64,000 nt of DNA from Bog-950 sp044225825 (GTDB lineage Bacteria > Bacteroidota > Bacteroidia > Chitinophagales > LD1): the NCBI GenBank assembly GCA_044225825.1, contig JBGAIB010000004.1, forward strand, positions 124,001-188,000. The letters run 5' to 3'. The notes beneath the pieces were generated by a model. The model was not told the origin of the DNA and made no database searches. It saw nothing but the letters and a program-made list of their open reading frames with translations. Positions 43,810 through 53,198 of the stretch are shown here, piece after piece (the first letter of the stretch is position 1; the number at the start of each line of letters is the position of its first letter). A program made the translations under genes and the position numbers.

Positions 43810-44364
43810 ATGCGTACACTTATAATTTGTTTGCTTCTGGTCCTGACCGGCATATTAGGTACATCATTTAAAGGTGGTAACACCGGTGGTATTACTATTT
43901 CAGTTAAACCGGGAGAGTTTAAAATCAATAATGTAAAGGTGAACGCCGCGTGGTCCTTACAGGACGTTAAGGCCACCCTCGGTGAACCCGACCGTGTTCG
44001 GGTAGGATACAATAAAACCCATACCTACGACCGCTATGGCATCGTTTTGTTCGAACGGGTGAATAACAACGTGCCTACCGGTGTAATTGCCGAAGTGCAG
44101 GTGTTTCTTGCCCCGCCGGTTGATAAAAACGAGGTGGTGCCAACCGGTATCTTTACCGGCGTTTGTAAGTTCAATGGTAAAGTATATGGCAGCAACGATG
44201 TAAACAAAGGCATGCTAAGTAAGATATTTAAGAAGTGGACCAGCACCGATAGTTATATAGAGCACAGCTTTAGATATGCAGCCGGAGGTCTTTATGCCTA
44301 TAGCCAGTTGGACGCAACCGAAAGTCAATTGATAAAGTTTAGTGTTGGCCCCGATAAGAAATAA
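43810..44364 (+). CDS. Small exported protein of unknown function
   Basis: A 184-residue protein with an N-terminal signal peptide or anchor (MRTLIICLLLVLTGILG). The mature part begins with ITISVKPGEFKINNVKVNAAWS and contains LGEPDRVRVGYNKTHTYDRYGIVLFE, which suggests a conserved beta-rich domain. I cannot name the family with confidence. It lies immediately right of the repeat-rich island and 47 bp upstream of a DUF5808 gene on the same strand, with which it is probably cotranscribed. Confidence 0.7.
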   Translation: MRTLIICLLLVLTGILGTSFKGGNTGGITISVKPGEFKINNVKVNAAWSLQDVKATLGEPDRVRVGYNKTHTYDRYGIVLFERVNNNVPTGVIAEVQVFLAPPVDKNEVVPTGIFTGVCKFNGKVYGSNDVNKGMLSKIFKKWTSTDSYIEHSFRYAAGGLYAYSQLDATESQLIKFSVGPDKK

Positions 44365-44411
44365 CCCGGCAGCAGGTTACTGCACACCGGTAAATGCTAA
44401 CTTTATACTCT

Positions 44412-44621
44412 ATGGCTCAGCAACCTAATGCAGAAAATCCCTGGAAATGGGGCACTTTTTATTACGACCCCGCCGATAAGCGCTTATGGGTTCCCAAGCG
44501 TATCCCCCTTATGGGCTGGACGATAAACTTTGCGCACCGTTATGCCTGGCTAGTCGTGTTGTTGCTTACAGCCTTAATTGCTGCGGCTATCGTTAAGGCA
44601 GTTAGCGTTTCCGGCAAATAA
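44412..44621 (+). CDS. DUF5808 small membrane protein
   Basis: A 69-residue protein. Its N-terminal WKWGTFYYDPADKRLWVPKR and GWTINFAHRYAW match the DUF5808 pattern. One C-terminal transmembrane helix (about 44-64) follows. Function is unknown. The start MAQQPN is preferred over an ATG 18 bases upstream because the conserved region begins right after it. A bidirectional terminator follows. Confidence 0.75.
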   Translation: MAQQPNAENPWKWGTFYYDPADKRLWVPKRIPLMGWTINFAHRYAWLVVLLLTALIAAAIVKAVSVSGK

Positions 44622-44639
44622 GTGCAGCTTAGGGCAATA

Positions 44640-44666
44640 AAAAAGGCCTCTTGCGGAGGCCTTTTT
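44640..44666. terminator. Bidirectional terminator
   Basis: An 11-bp stem AAAAAGGCCTC/GAGGCCTTTTT with loop TTGCG serves the DUF5808 gene on one strand and the SusCD operon on the other. Confidence 0.87.
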
Positions 44667-44685
44667 GAATAGTTGTAGTAGATGA

Positions 44686-45351
44686 TTATTGTTTGGCAAA
44701 GGTACGGGTGGAGGTACCAAAGCTCGGGTTGTCAACGATGTAAGAGAACGAGGTATCGCCGGGTTGTGCAGTTAAGGTTTCATCCACACAATCCAATACA
44801 GTACCATCATCAATATACTGGGCAGGAACTTCGATGGTTGCATCATCTAATTGTGCCATATACACCTGGAAGATAAACTGTGGTGAGCTGGCAACTACAC
44901 CGCCCACGTTATCAATGGTGTATACACCGCGGCCTATTTTTGTGACATGCACTTCAACACCGTTCGAGGTACGTGCATAGGTGCCGGTAAGGTCCCACGA
45001 GTCATCGATATCGGTAACCACTACAGGGCGCTGTTTAACGGTTTCAAAGCCGTTAGCGTTTTTTGCAGTAAAGGTTACCATATACACACCGGGTGTAGAA
45101 GGGTCAACAGGATTGTCAACGGCCTCAATGTCCGACGATGCCCCTGTGATGTCATCTACCAGGGTAGCGCCAGCATCGGTATACGTATCGCCCGTGTGAA
45201 GGATCACTACCGCATCACCTTTCAGGTTGATAGCCGGGTAGGTAACCGTAACTGTTTTAGAAGGATACTGGTCCTCTTTCTTGCAACCTGCAACCAGCAG
45301 TATCAGTACTACTGTAGCTGCCATTGTTGCTCTGATTATATTGTTTTTCAT
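44686..45351 (-). CDS. DUF5011-type Ig-like lipoprotein of the SusCD operon
   Basis: A 221-residue lipoprotein (lipobox LVAGC-KKED). An Ig-like domain (about 45-115) contains HTGDTYTDAGATLVDDITG, the usual DUF5011 entry, and VTFTAKNANG. A second beta-rich domain (about 115-221) follows with WDLTGTYARTSNGVEV. It is the last gene of a SusC-SusD-lipoprotein operon; such third genes are often surface-exposed ligand-binding proteins. It has a terminator directly downstream. Confidence 0.82.
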   Translation of the reverse strand: MKNNIIRATMAATVVLILLVAGCKKEDQYPSKTVTVTYPAINLKGDAVVILHTGDTYTDAGATLVDDITGASSDIEAVDNPVDPSTPGVYMVTFTAKNANGFETVKQRPVVVTDIDDSWDLTGTYARTSNGVEVHVTKIGRGVYTIDNVGGVVASSPQFIFQVYMAQLDDATIEVPAQYIDDGTVLDCVDETLTAQPGDTSFSYIVDNPSFGTSTRTFAKQ

Positions 45352-45375
45352 GTTGTTTTCTTTAAAGTGAAACCA

Positions 45376-46854
45376 TTAGTTAGCATCCCACCAAACTTTA
45401 ACGGTAACCGTTTTAATACCGGGGAAATTGGTATTGCTGGTTACTTCGTCGCTTGGGTAAACAATACGGCCGGGGAATGCACCACCGCCTAGCACTGAGG
45501 TTACCGATGGCTGCAGGAACGAAGGATAACCTGTTCTGCGGAATTCGGTCCAGGCCTCAAAGTTTTGGTTGCCGGTCATAGCTACCCATTTTTGGGTAAG
45601 TATGGCTTTTAACTTGTCAGCTGTGCTGCCACTGGTAGGGTAAGCAATCGAATCGCTCGCAAGGAAGGTAGCAAGGTCGGTAGCTACCAGTTCCGATGAA
45701 CCGGCCCAGGTGCTCCAGCTTGCTTCAATACCTGCTTCGTAAGTAGCTTGCTCATCGCCGGTTCCCCAACCGCGCACAATGGCTTCGGCTTGCAGGAACT
45801 TGCTTTCCGCATCACTAATTAAAGTGGTAGAGGCGGTAGGTCCCAGAATTTGCTCGTTAGGCTTGCTCCAGGTGCCATCGCTTTGGTTGCCGCCTAACAG
45901 TTTGCCTTCGCCCTGTTGCAGACCAACGTAGTTGCCTGATCCGTTACCATCGAAGAAGTCAGCAACGCGCGGATCGTTGGTATTGTTCAGGTAATCGATA
46001 ACTGAAGCACTGCCAAAGATGTTAGAAGAAGTACCTAAAGCATATCCGGTAGTGTATAGCGGGCTTTGCTGGAACTTCTGATCGGCGTAGTACAACTTAG
46101 CGCTTTCGCCCATGTCGATAAACGGTTCGCCATCTGCAAACATCTGACTGATTTTAGACTGTGCAAGTGATGGACGGATCTCGCTTTGGCGCAGTAGTAT
46201 TTTCAGTTTCAGCGTGTTGGCAAATTCGTACCATAAGAACAAGTCGCCATTGTAGATCAGGTCATCGGAGCCGGGGCTGTCGAAGTTCGGATCTAATAAG
46301 GCTATACCTTCGTCGGCCATATCCAGTATACCATCATAAATGGCCTCCTGGCTATCGAACGTAGGTGCCACATTACCGGCATCACCTTTCAGGGCTTCGC
46401 TGAAGGGTGCATCACCCCAAGCATCAGTTATTACCTGATAGGTATAAGCCTGTAGAATACGCGCAATTGCGGCGTAGTTCTTTTTGGTAGTGTCGGTGCT
46501 TGTGCCTGTTTCATAGATAAACTGCAGGTCCTTTAATGTGCCTGCATATAAAGCAGCCCAGGGGCGGTCAGCATCGGCCGAGTTATAAATGTATTGGTCT
46601 AACGCTGCGTATTGGTTAGCGTTAGGGCCCTGGGTCCAGAACTGGCCCCAGAAACCACCTACCAATGCCAACTGGTTACCCATGGTATAACCCAGGTAAC
46701 TTTCGGCGGAAGGAAGGGCAAATTTTACGTCTACTTTTTCAGGAGAGTTGGTGTTGTTGTTAACGTCCAGGAACTCCTTCTTGCACGACGCAACTGATAG
46801 CAACCCCACGATCATCGTAAGGAATATTGCTGATTTATAGTTTATGCGTATCAT
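45376..46854 (-). CDS. SusD/RagB-family outer-membrane lipoprotein (SusD-like_2 type)
   Basis: A 492-residue lipoprotein with lipobox SVASC-KKEF. The helical TPR-like core carries FALPSAESYLGYTMGNQLA, GFWGQFWTQGPNANQY, and the C-terminal QKWVAMTGNQNFEAWTEFRR, the usual SusD end motif. It caps the SusC barrel encoded just upstream and delivers ligand at the cell surface. The SusD-like_2 subfamily handles glycans or peptides; no glycoside hydrolase lies nearby to tell which. It is 24 bp downstream of the SusC gene. Confidence 0.92.
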   Translation of the reverse strand: MIRINYKSAIFLTMIVGLLSVASCKKEFLDVNNNTNSPEKVDVKFALPSAESYLGYTMGNQLALVGGFWGQFWTQGPNANQYAALDQYIYNSADADRPWAALYAGTLKDLQFIYETGTSTDTTKKNYAAIARILQAYTYQVITDAWGDAPFSEALKGDAGNVAPTFDSQEAIYDGILDMADEGIALLDPNFDSPGSDDLIYNGDLFLWYEFANTLKLKILLRQSEIRPSLAQSKISQMFADGEPFIDMGESAKLYYADQKFQQSPLYTTGYALGTSSNIFGSASVIDYLNNTNDPRVADFFDGNGSGNYVGLQQGEGKLLGGNQSDGTWSKPNEQILGPTASTTLISDAESKFLQAEAIVRGWGTGDEQATYEAGIEASWSTWAGSSELVATDLATFLASDSIAYPTSGSTADKLKAILTQKWVAMTGNQNFEAWTEFRRTGYPSFLQPSVTSVLGGGAFPGRIVYPSDEVTSNTNFPGIKTVTVKVWWDAN

Positions 46855-46878
46855 ACTTTTTCGTTTAAGGTTAAAACA

Positions 46879-49800
46879 TTAGAAATCTACTTTCACACCA
46901 AAGCCGGCAGTGCGCAGCGATGGCAGGTTGTAGAATTCAAAGCCCTGGGCGTTTCCTGCGCCATAAGCGTTAACTTCAGGATCGGCGTAGGTATTTTCTT
47001 TTGGTACCCACATCCATAAGTTGTTACCGAATACATTGATCTCGATGTTGCTGATGTATTTGGTTTTGCTCATCCACTTTTTAGGGAACTGGTAGCTTAA
47101 TGAAATCTCGCGCAGTTTCACGTAAGTGGCAGAAACCAGATTGTTGGCGTAGTCTTCACGGATGAAGTTGGTCCAGTAATCCTGATAGTGCACCGGTGTA
47201 TTGTTGGTATGGTACTGTCCATCGCTGCCTTTGTAAACGCTGTTAGGAACTACAAAGTCCTGACGGTCGTTGTATAAAGTAAGCGGATCGGTACCCAGGA
47301 ACTGTTGCAGATCGCGTGTGGCACTGTAGAACTTGCCACCCACACGGGTATCGAACAGGATGCTGAAACGCAGCCCTTTGTAAGAAAGGCTTGTTCCGAT
47401 ACTGCCTAACCAATTTGGAGCAAAGCTACCTACAATCTGTGGTGTTGGAGTCATTAGTGGTTTGCCGGTTGCGCTATCCACAATCGGGTTGCCGTTTTCA
47501 TCGCGTTGTGATGTGATAGAGTAGAAGGTGCCATAAGGCTGACCTTTCTGGATAACAATGGCCATTGAAGACAGCCCACCGATAACTAACTGTTCGGCGT
47601 TGTCAGCTACTTTAATAACGTTGCTCCAGTTTTTGGTAAAGGTTCCGAACACTTCCCATTTAAAGCCGTTTTGCAGACTTACAGGGGTTACTTTAACCGA
47701 TAACTCTACACCTTTGTTGCTGAGGATACCTGCATTGATAATGCGCTCGGTAAAGCCACTGCTTGGCGCAGCAGGCACTGCCATAATTTCATCGCGGGTG
47801 CGTTTCATATACCAGGTAAAGTCCACATTCAAGCGGTCCTTCAGGAACGATAATTCAGTTCCCACTTCCCAGGTAGTAGAAATTTCAGGTTTAATATTCG
47901 CATTACGTAAGCGATTGCTTACGGTGTAACCTAATACGGAAGAACCATCGGCTGAGTAAAAAGGCGAGTGAATTTCAGATTGGTCGTAACCATCGCCTAC
48001 GCTGCCTGATACAAATACATTGCGCAGGGAATAAGGCTCAGCATCTTTACCAACCACCGCGAAGCTGCCACGGATTTTACCGTACGACAATATCATCGGG
48101 TTCAGGTTCTTGATCAGTTCGGTAAACACGAATGATGAGCTTACACCAGGATAGAAGTACGAACGGTTATTGCTAGGCAGTGTGCTGCTCCAGTCGTTAC
48201 GTCCGGTGAAGTCAAAGAAGAACATGTTTTTGTAGGCAAAGTTTACATCGAAGTAAACACCTGCAATACGCTTGCGCACCAGGCTGTTGGTTAGGGTAGG
48301 GCGGCTAAGCGAGTTATCGAAACTGTATTGATCTTCGATGGCTAAACCTGCCGTTTCGCCATACGTATTTTTAACACGGCGGCTATAGATGTTTGTTCCG
48401 ATAAAACCTCCGATCGTATAAGCATCTTTAAAGGTTTTTTCGGCACGCACCAATACGTCGGCATTAAATTCGCTAACCACATAAATGTCCTCGCTGTATC
48501 GACCAGGATAATTCTTTTCAAAGTCCTGGTTAACGAAGGAGTATTTGCGCCACTTCTGGAAGCGCGAATCGGTGTAGATATCCGTACCTAAACGGCCGGT
48601 AAAGGTTAACCAATCAACAGGCTTATAATCCAACGAAATGTTAGAATTAAAGCGGTCAACCAGGTTAGTGTTCTTCTGGTTTTCAATTAACCAGTAAGGG
48701 TTTTGGTAATAAGCACCAAAGTAATGCTCCGGTGTATTGAACTTGTTGGTCAGGTCCTTTTGTTCCAACACCGAAATATCACGTGGGATGTTCAGTAACT
48801 GGAAGTAAGGAGAGAAATCGCTTTGGCCTTGTACAATCAGGTCACCCTCTGTGCGGTTGTAATTCATCGTAACGGTAGTCTTTAACTTGCTGTTAAAGTC
48901 GTGACTGATGTTGGCCCGGATAGAGTTTTTCATGTAACCCGTGTTAGGGAAAATACCATCGTATTTAAAGTTGTTGTACGACAGGTAGTAAGTAGTTCCC
49001 TTAAGAGCACCTGAAATGGCTATGTTATTGTTTAATGATTTACCTACGTTAAAGAACGATTTGATGTTATTAGGAAGAGCGGAGTAGGCTTTTACCCGCT
49101 GTTCGCCATCCACTTCCTGACCCCAGGGGCGGATGCTGCCATCGAATTTAGGACCCCAGCTAAAGTTCTCGCGGCTATCCGGAGCACCTTCACCCCCCTG
49201 ACCATAATCGTTTTGCATGGTAGGCAGTTTTAAAGGAGTGCTAAAAGATGTTTGAGAGCTAACTGAAACCATAAACTTACGGCCTGAACCACCGCTTGCC
49301 AAACCACCCTTTTTGGTAGTAATGAGGATAGCGCCGTTAGCACCACGTTGTCCGTAAAGGGCAACAGCAGCTGCACCCTTTAGCACGGTAATGCTCTCGA
49401 TATCCTGCGGGTTAACGTCGTTACCGCGGTTACCGGCATCGTACTGGTTGTTCAATACGTCGTCAAAACCGAAGTTGGAGTTATCAATAGGCACACCATC
49501 CACCACTATCAGGGCGTTGTTATCGCCCGTAAAGGACGAACCACCGCGCAGCGTGATTTTAGTAGAACCGCCCGGAGCACCTGTAGAGTTGGTGATTTGA
49601 GCACCTGCTACTTTACCTTGCAGGGCTGTAAGGGGCGATGCCTGGCTTACCCGGTTAATTTCATCGGTTTTAACGGTTGTAGTTCCGTAGCCTAATGAAC
49701 GCTTTTCGCGCGTAATGGCTATGGCCGTAACAACCACATCGTCGAACGTAGTATTGTCGGGGTCGAGTACTACATTTAATTGAGCCGACTCGCCAATAGG

Positions 49801-50049
49801 CAAAGTCTTTTTCTTCATGCCGATATAGCTAAAAACCAGGTTTTTAGCTGAATCGCCTACATTAATAGTGTAATTGCCATCTACGTCGGTAGAGGCACCC
49901 ACCGTTGTTCCTTCCACCACCACGTTGGCGCCAATCAAAGGCTGGCCATCCGCGCTGGAGGTCACTTTTCCGGTAATTGTTCTTTGCGCAAAAGCCATGT
50001 TACACGCAAATACAAATACCACCACTAGGGCTTTGTACAATCGTTTCAT
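46879..50049 (-). CDS. SusC/RagA-family TonB-linked outer-membrane transporter
   Basis: A 1056-residue outer-membrane receptor. The signal peptide ends at MAFA-Q (21). A CarboxypepD_reg-like domain (about 23-105; ITGKVTSSADGQPLIGANVV) is followed by a plug domain with LQGKVAGAQITNSTGAPGGS, ITLRGGSSF and NALIVVDGVPIDN, then a 22-strand-type barrel ending TAGFGVKVDF. It imports a ligand captured by SusD using TonB energy. Substrate unknown. It heads a three-gene operon. The 200-bp AT-rich region upstream (50050-50242) must hold its promoter; I see no exact TAnnTTTG match there. Confidence 0.95.
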   Translation of the reverse strand: MKRLYKALVVVFVFACNMAFAQRTITGKVTSSADGQPLIGANVVVEGTTVGASTDVDGNYTINVGDSAKNLVFSYIGMKKKTLPIGESAQLNVVLDPDNTTFDDVVVTAIAITREKRSLGYGTTTVKTDEINRVSQASPLTALQGKVAGAQITNSTGAPGGSTKITLRGGSSFTGDNNALIVVDGVPIDNSNFGFDDVLNNQYDAGNRGNDVNPQDIESITVLKGAAAVALYGQRGANGAILITTKKGGLASGGSGRKFMVSVSSQTSFSTPLKLPTMQNDYGQGGEGAPDSRENFSWGPKFDGSIRPWGQEVDGEQRVKAYSALPNNIKSFFNVGKSLNNNIAISGALKGTTYYLSYNNFKYDGIFPNTGYMKNSIRANISHDFNSKLKTTVTMNYNRTEGDLIVQGQSDFSPYFQLLNIPRDISVLEQKDLTNKFNTPEHYFGAYYQNPYWLIENQKNTNLVDRFNSNISLDYKPVDWLTFTGRLGTDIYTDSRFQKWRKYSFVNQDFEKNYPGRYSEDIYVVSEFNADVLVRAEKTFKDAYTIGGFIGTNIYSRRVKNTYGETAGLAIEDQYSFDNSLSRPTLTNSLVRKRIAGVYFDVNFAYKNMFFFDFTGRNDWSSTLPSNNRSYFYPGVSSSFVFTELIKNLNPMILSYGKIRGSFAVVGKDAEPYSLRNVFVSGSVGDGYDQSEIHSPFYSADGSSVLGYTVSNRLRNANIKPEISTTWEVGTELSFLKDRLNVDFTWYMKRTRDEIMAVPAAPSSGFTERIINAGILSNKGVELSVKVTPVSLQNGFKWEVFGTFTKNWSNVIKVADNAEQLVIGGLSSMAIVIQKGQPYGTFYSITSQRDENGNPIVDSATGKPLMTPTPQIVGSFAPNWLGSIGTSLSYKGLRFSILFDTRVGGKFYSATRDLQQFLGTDPLTLYNDRQDFVVPNSVYKGSDGQYHTNNTPVHYQDYWTNFIREDYANNLVSATYVKLREISLSYQFPKKWMSKTKYISNIEINVFGNNLWMWVPKENTYADPEVNAYGAGNAQGFEFYNLPSLRTAGFGVKVDF

Positions 50050-50263
50050 AGAACGGAGTTTGGTTAAGAAATAGGTTATCGCGTCATAAATTTAACTCGA
50101 ATTAATAGTAGTGTTGCAAAATATTAACACAAATATTATGCACATATCATTATACCCCTTCTTATTACAAAACCATGACGCATAACTTTCTATGTAGGTA
50201 CTTGTATCTATTTTTATTAAGGTATCTCTAATTTTTTTAGGTTTGAGCTATACTTTTAAAACT

Positions 50264-50779
50264 ATGGATGGAATGAACGAAAACCTTCGAATAAGGATGG
50301 AAGACATGTTTTTGGATGCCGACCGCCTTATTAGCGAACAAAAAATAGGGGAAGCCTTTACAAAATTGACTTCGATAGTACAGGAGATGCCCACCTTTGG
50401 CAAAGCGTATAACCATATTGGCTGGATTTACGAAACCAAATACAAGGATTATCCCAATGCCGAGAAGAATTACAAACTGGCAATAGAATATGCACCTGAT
50501 TATCATGCCGGCTATTATAATTATGCCATTGTGCTTTCAACACTGCAGAAGTGGGATGAACTACACGCGTTGCTGGATCGAGCATTAAAGGTTCCGGGTA
50601 TTAACAAGGGTACCATTTATAACGAAGGCGCAATTATGCTGGAAGCCCAGGGCAAATACAAAGAAGCCATTGAGGCCTACAAGAACTACATTACTAACAC
50701 GTTTGATAATAAGCAACTTGACACTGCTAAGGATTCCATTGAACGTTGTAAGAAAAAGATAGAAATACTGTCGCTTTAA
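50264..50779 (+). CDS. Small TPR protein
   Basis: A 171-residue cytoplasmic-looking protein made of TPR units (EAFTKLTSIVQEMPTFGKAY, NAEKNYKLAIEYAPDYHAGY, and EAIEAYKNYI near the end). It has no signal peptide or enzymatic motif, so a protein-protein adaptor role is likely. I take the ATG at MDGMNENL; a TTG 21 bases upstream is the alternative. It has a strong terminator shared with the convergent membrane glycosyltransferase operon. Confidence 0.8.
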   Translation: MDGMNENLRIRMEDMFLDADRLISEQKIGEAFTKLTSIVQEMPTFGKAYNHIGWIYETKYKDYPNAEKNYKLAIEYAPDYHAGYYNYAIVLSTLQKWDELHALLDRALKVPGINKGTIYNEGAIMLEAQGKYKEAIEAYKNYITNTFDNKQLDTAKDSIERCKKKIEILSL

Positions 50780-50797
50780 ACAGTAGCGGTATGGAAT

Positions 50798-50829
50798 AAA
50801 AAAGGGGCAACTTTTGGTGCCCCTTTTTT
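50798..50829. terminator. Bidirectional terminator
   Basis: A 12-bp perfect stem AAAAAAGGGGCA/TGCCCCTTTTTT with an eight-base loop lies between two convergent genes. Confidence 0.88.
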
Positions 50830-50836
50830 ATTGATG

Positions 50837-52873
50837 TTACTTCTTTAAACCGCTTTGTGCCCATTTAAGGTTATTGCGGGCTTGCTGGTAGTTAGGGTCT
50901 AACTCGATAGATTTAGTGCAGGCCATTTCGGCACTATCGAATTTTTGTAGCATGCAATACGCCGAGCAGATGTTGTTATAGGCGGTTGCACTGTTAGGCT
51001 GGATAGCTATAACCTGGCGGCATACGGCAATACATTCATTGTATTTGCCGGCATTGTAATAAGCCAGCGACTGATTGATAAGGCCTGATACCGTTTGTGC
51101 CTGTAACTGCGCCTGGTTGCTTCCGGGATTTTGGGCCAATTTCAGATAAGCCTGCATGGTAGCATCGCCGGGATACATGCTTAAGCCTTTTTGTGACAGC
51201 GCCAATAACTCCGGCCATTTCGCACGAAGCTTATAAACATCCATCATTAAATACAGCGAATACAGGTGGCCCGGGAAGATTTCCAGCGCCTTACCACAGT
51301 AAATTTCGGCTTCCTCCAGCCTGAATTGGCTCTCCAGGAAACGGGCATAGTAATAATAAGGTTCAACATAGTTTACACCAAAGGCCAGTGCATTTTTGAA
51401 ATACACTTCGGCCTGGTCGGGTTTGCCCAAACGCTGTTGCAAGATGGCGTAGTTAACGTGCAGTATGTAGTAACGTGGTGTTTTGGTAAGGGCCTGATCG
51501 TAGGCATATTGGGCAGCCGCGAGGCTGTCTTTGGCCATCAGTGTTAATCCGTAGTTCATCCAGCCACGGCCGTTATTAGGGCTTTTTTGTGTTACGTCCT
51601 CCCACAGGGTTTCGTCCTTATGCCAAACAATATTGCGCTGATGGGTACCATATGCATAACCTGCAAATGCCAGAAACAGGATGACAAATACACTGTTCTT
51701 GAGTAGAGGCTGTTGTTTCCATTTTACTTCGCCCAGGTTCATGAGCAAATTAACCATGGCAATGATTAAGCCTATATAAGGTAAGAAGATGCGGTGGTCG
51801 TTTGTTACCTCAGCCAGGGCAATGAACGAAGAGGTAGGGAGAAGCATTAAGAGAAACCAGGCCAGGCCAAAGGCAGCCGGACGCCATTCTTTCTTTTCGG
51901 AGGCACGGAAAATGAGGACTACCAAAAATACCAGGAAGGCAAGACCGAAGTAAAGGCGGTCGTCGCTGAGGCTTGTTACCATAGGTATATCGGTATCTGC
52001 ACTCAGGCCCATAGGCACAAAAAACTGGGTTATGTAATGTATAATAATGTAAGGCTGCGAAGCTGCATACCACCACATGCTGGTACCTCCAGGTTCGTGG
52101 TGTTTGGTCATTTTGATAGTAAAGAGGGCCAGTGCTATACATATTACCAGGGCCACTAAACCGCTGCCGATGCTTTTGAAAAATTCACCAACCCCCTTTG
52201 AAGTAAACAGATCGCCCAGCGGGCGTTGTTTGGTAACCAGGTAGTCGTAGGCAATAAGTGCCGGGGCAAACATAATAGTGGTTTCCTTGGCAAACATGCC
52301 CAGTATTACAGGTAACAGATACAGGTAATATTTGCGCAGTTTCTCGAATTGCAGGTAGATAGCAAAAGAAGCTACGATAGCAAGAGTAGATAATATATCG
52401 GAGCGGGAGATGATGTAGTTAACTGTTTCGGCATTAGCAGTGTGTAATCCATACCAGGCACAACCGATAAGTGCATAATAAGGCGTATGGCTGTTACCGG
52501 GGAAAGCTGTGGCGTATATCTTTTGCTGAATGAAAAACAGCAGCAGAACAATTAGTAAGAACCAGCTGAAGTTGGAAACATGAAACCAAAACGGATCTAA
52601 TGGGGCACGTTTGTTAGCGGCTGTTAGAGCATAATCGATTGCCAGTGTAGTAGTTACCAAAGGACGGTAACCCTGGTGAGAGGGCATGCTGCTACTGGTA
52701 GTGCAGTCCTCAAAAAACAAGGGTATATTTTTGATGTCGCGTATGAAGCCGTTGTCGGTTACGGTATGGGAATCATCAAAGTGAAAATCGTTATGGAAAT
52801 GGTTGCTGTAAACTGCGGTAATTAATACCAATATCAATACTAAAAAACCATAGATAGTAGCGTTCTGCTTCAT
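50837..52873 (-). CDS. Multi-pass membrane GT-C-like glycosyltransferase with TPR tail (TMTC-like)
   Basis: A 678-residue protein with roughly 11 transmembrane helices in the first ~430 residues, then a TPR domain (about 440-675) with repeats such as NAYNNICSAYCMLQKFDSAE-type units. The first extracytoplasmic loop has NDFHFDDSHTVTDNGFI, whose paired acidic residues suit a GT-C active site. ISRSDILSTL and HTANAETVNYI also match the TMTC/O-mannosyltransferase-like family. A lipid-linked sugar donor is expected. It ends an operon with DUF2304 and a polyprenyl-phosphate glycosyltransferase gene, overlapping the former by four bases. Confidence 0.82.
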   Translation of the reverse strand: MKQNATIYGFLVLILVLITAVYSNHFHNDFHFDDSHTVTDNGFIRDIKNIPLFFEDCTTSSSMPSHQGYRPLVTTTLAIDYALTAANKRAPLDPFWFHVSNFSWFLLIVLLLFFIQQKIYATAFPGNSHTPYYALIGCAWYGLHTANAETVNYIISRSDILSTLAIVASFAIYLQFEKLRKYYLYLLPVILGMFAKETTIMFAPALIAYDYLVTKQRPLGDLFTSKGVGEFFKSIGSGLVALVICIALALFTIKMTKHHEPGGTSMWWYAASQPYIIIHYITQFFVPMGLSADTDIPMVTSLSDDRLYFGLAFLVFLVVLIFRASEKKEWRPAAFGLAWFLLMLLPTSSFIALAEVTNDHRIFLPYIGLIIAMVNLLMNLGEVKWKQQPLLKNSVFVILFLAFAGYAYGTHQRNIVWHKDETLWEDVTQKSPNNGRGWMNYGLTLMAKDSLAAAQYAYDQALTKTPRYYILHVNYAILQQRLGKPDQAEVYFKNALAFGVNYVEPYYYYARFLESQFRLEEAEIYCGKALEIFPGHLYSLYLMMDVYKLRAKWPELLALSQKGLSMYPGDATMQAYLKLAQNPGSNQAQLQAQTVSGLINQSLAYYNAGKYNECIAVCRQVIAIQPNSATAYNNICSAYCMLQKFDSAEMACTKSIELDPNYQQARNNLKWAQSGLKK

Positions 52874-53196
52874 TTGTCTCCTTTTTCTGCCCTGTTAATA
52901 GCAATTTTACGCACCAGTTCGGTGTGTTCTGCTTCTAAATTCCTGATTTTCGAATATAGGATAATGCCTGCCACAAAGAAAAATATGATAAACAGATAAA
53001 CAAGTAAATCGAACCCGCGGGCTACGCCTACAAAGTTTGCAATGCGGTCGGTTAAGCCCGGAAACACTACAAAGACACCTCCCAGGGCAGTCATACCCAG
53101 GATCAACAAGCGGTAGAAAGTGCGGTTCTTTAAACGGGGGATGGCTATTATAAATAATATAGCTACAGGTATAAGCAGCAGCAGTTTATAATTCAT
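52870..53196 (-). CDS. DUF2304 membrane protein
   Basis: A 108-residue protein with three transmembrane helices (about 3-20, 29-47 and 62-82) and a charged C-terminal coiled coil (SKIRNLEAEHTELVRKIAIN). DUF2304 proteins are commonly found beside family-2 glycosyltransferases of the dolichyl-phosphate type and may assist flipping or anchoring. It lies between such a glycosyltransferase (2-bp gap) and the TMTC-like gene (4-bp overlap), so the three are translationally coupled. Confidence 0.85.
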   Translation of the reverse strand: MNYKLLLLIPVAILFIIAIPRLKNRTFYRLLILGMTALGGVFVVFPGLTDRIANFVGVARGFDLLVYLFIIFFFVAGIILYSKIRNLEAEHTELVRKIAINRAEKGDK

Positions 53197-53198
53197 GG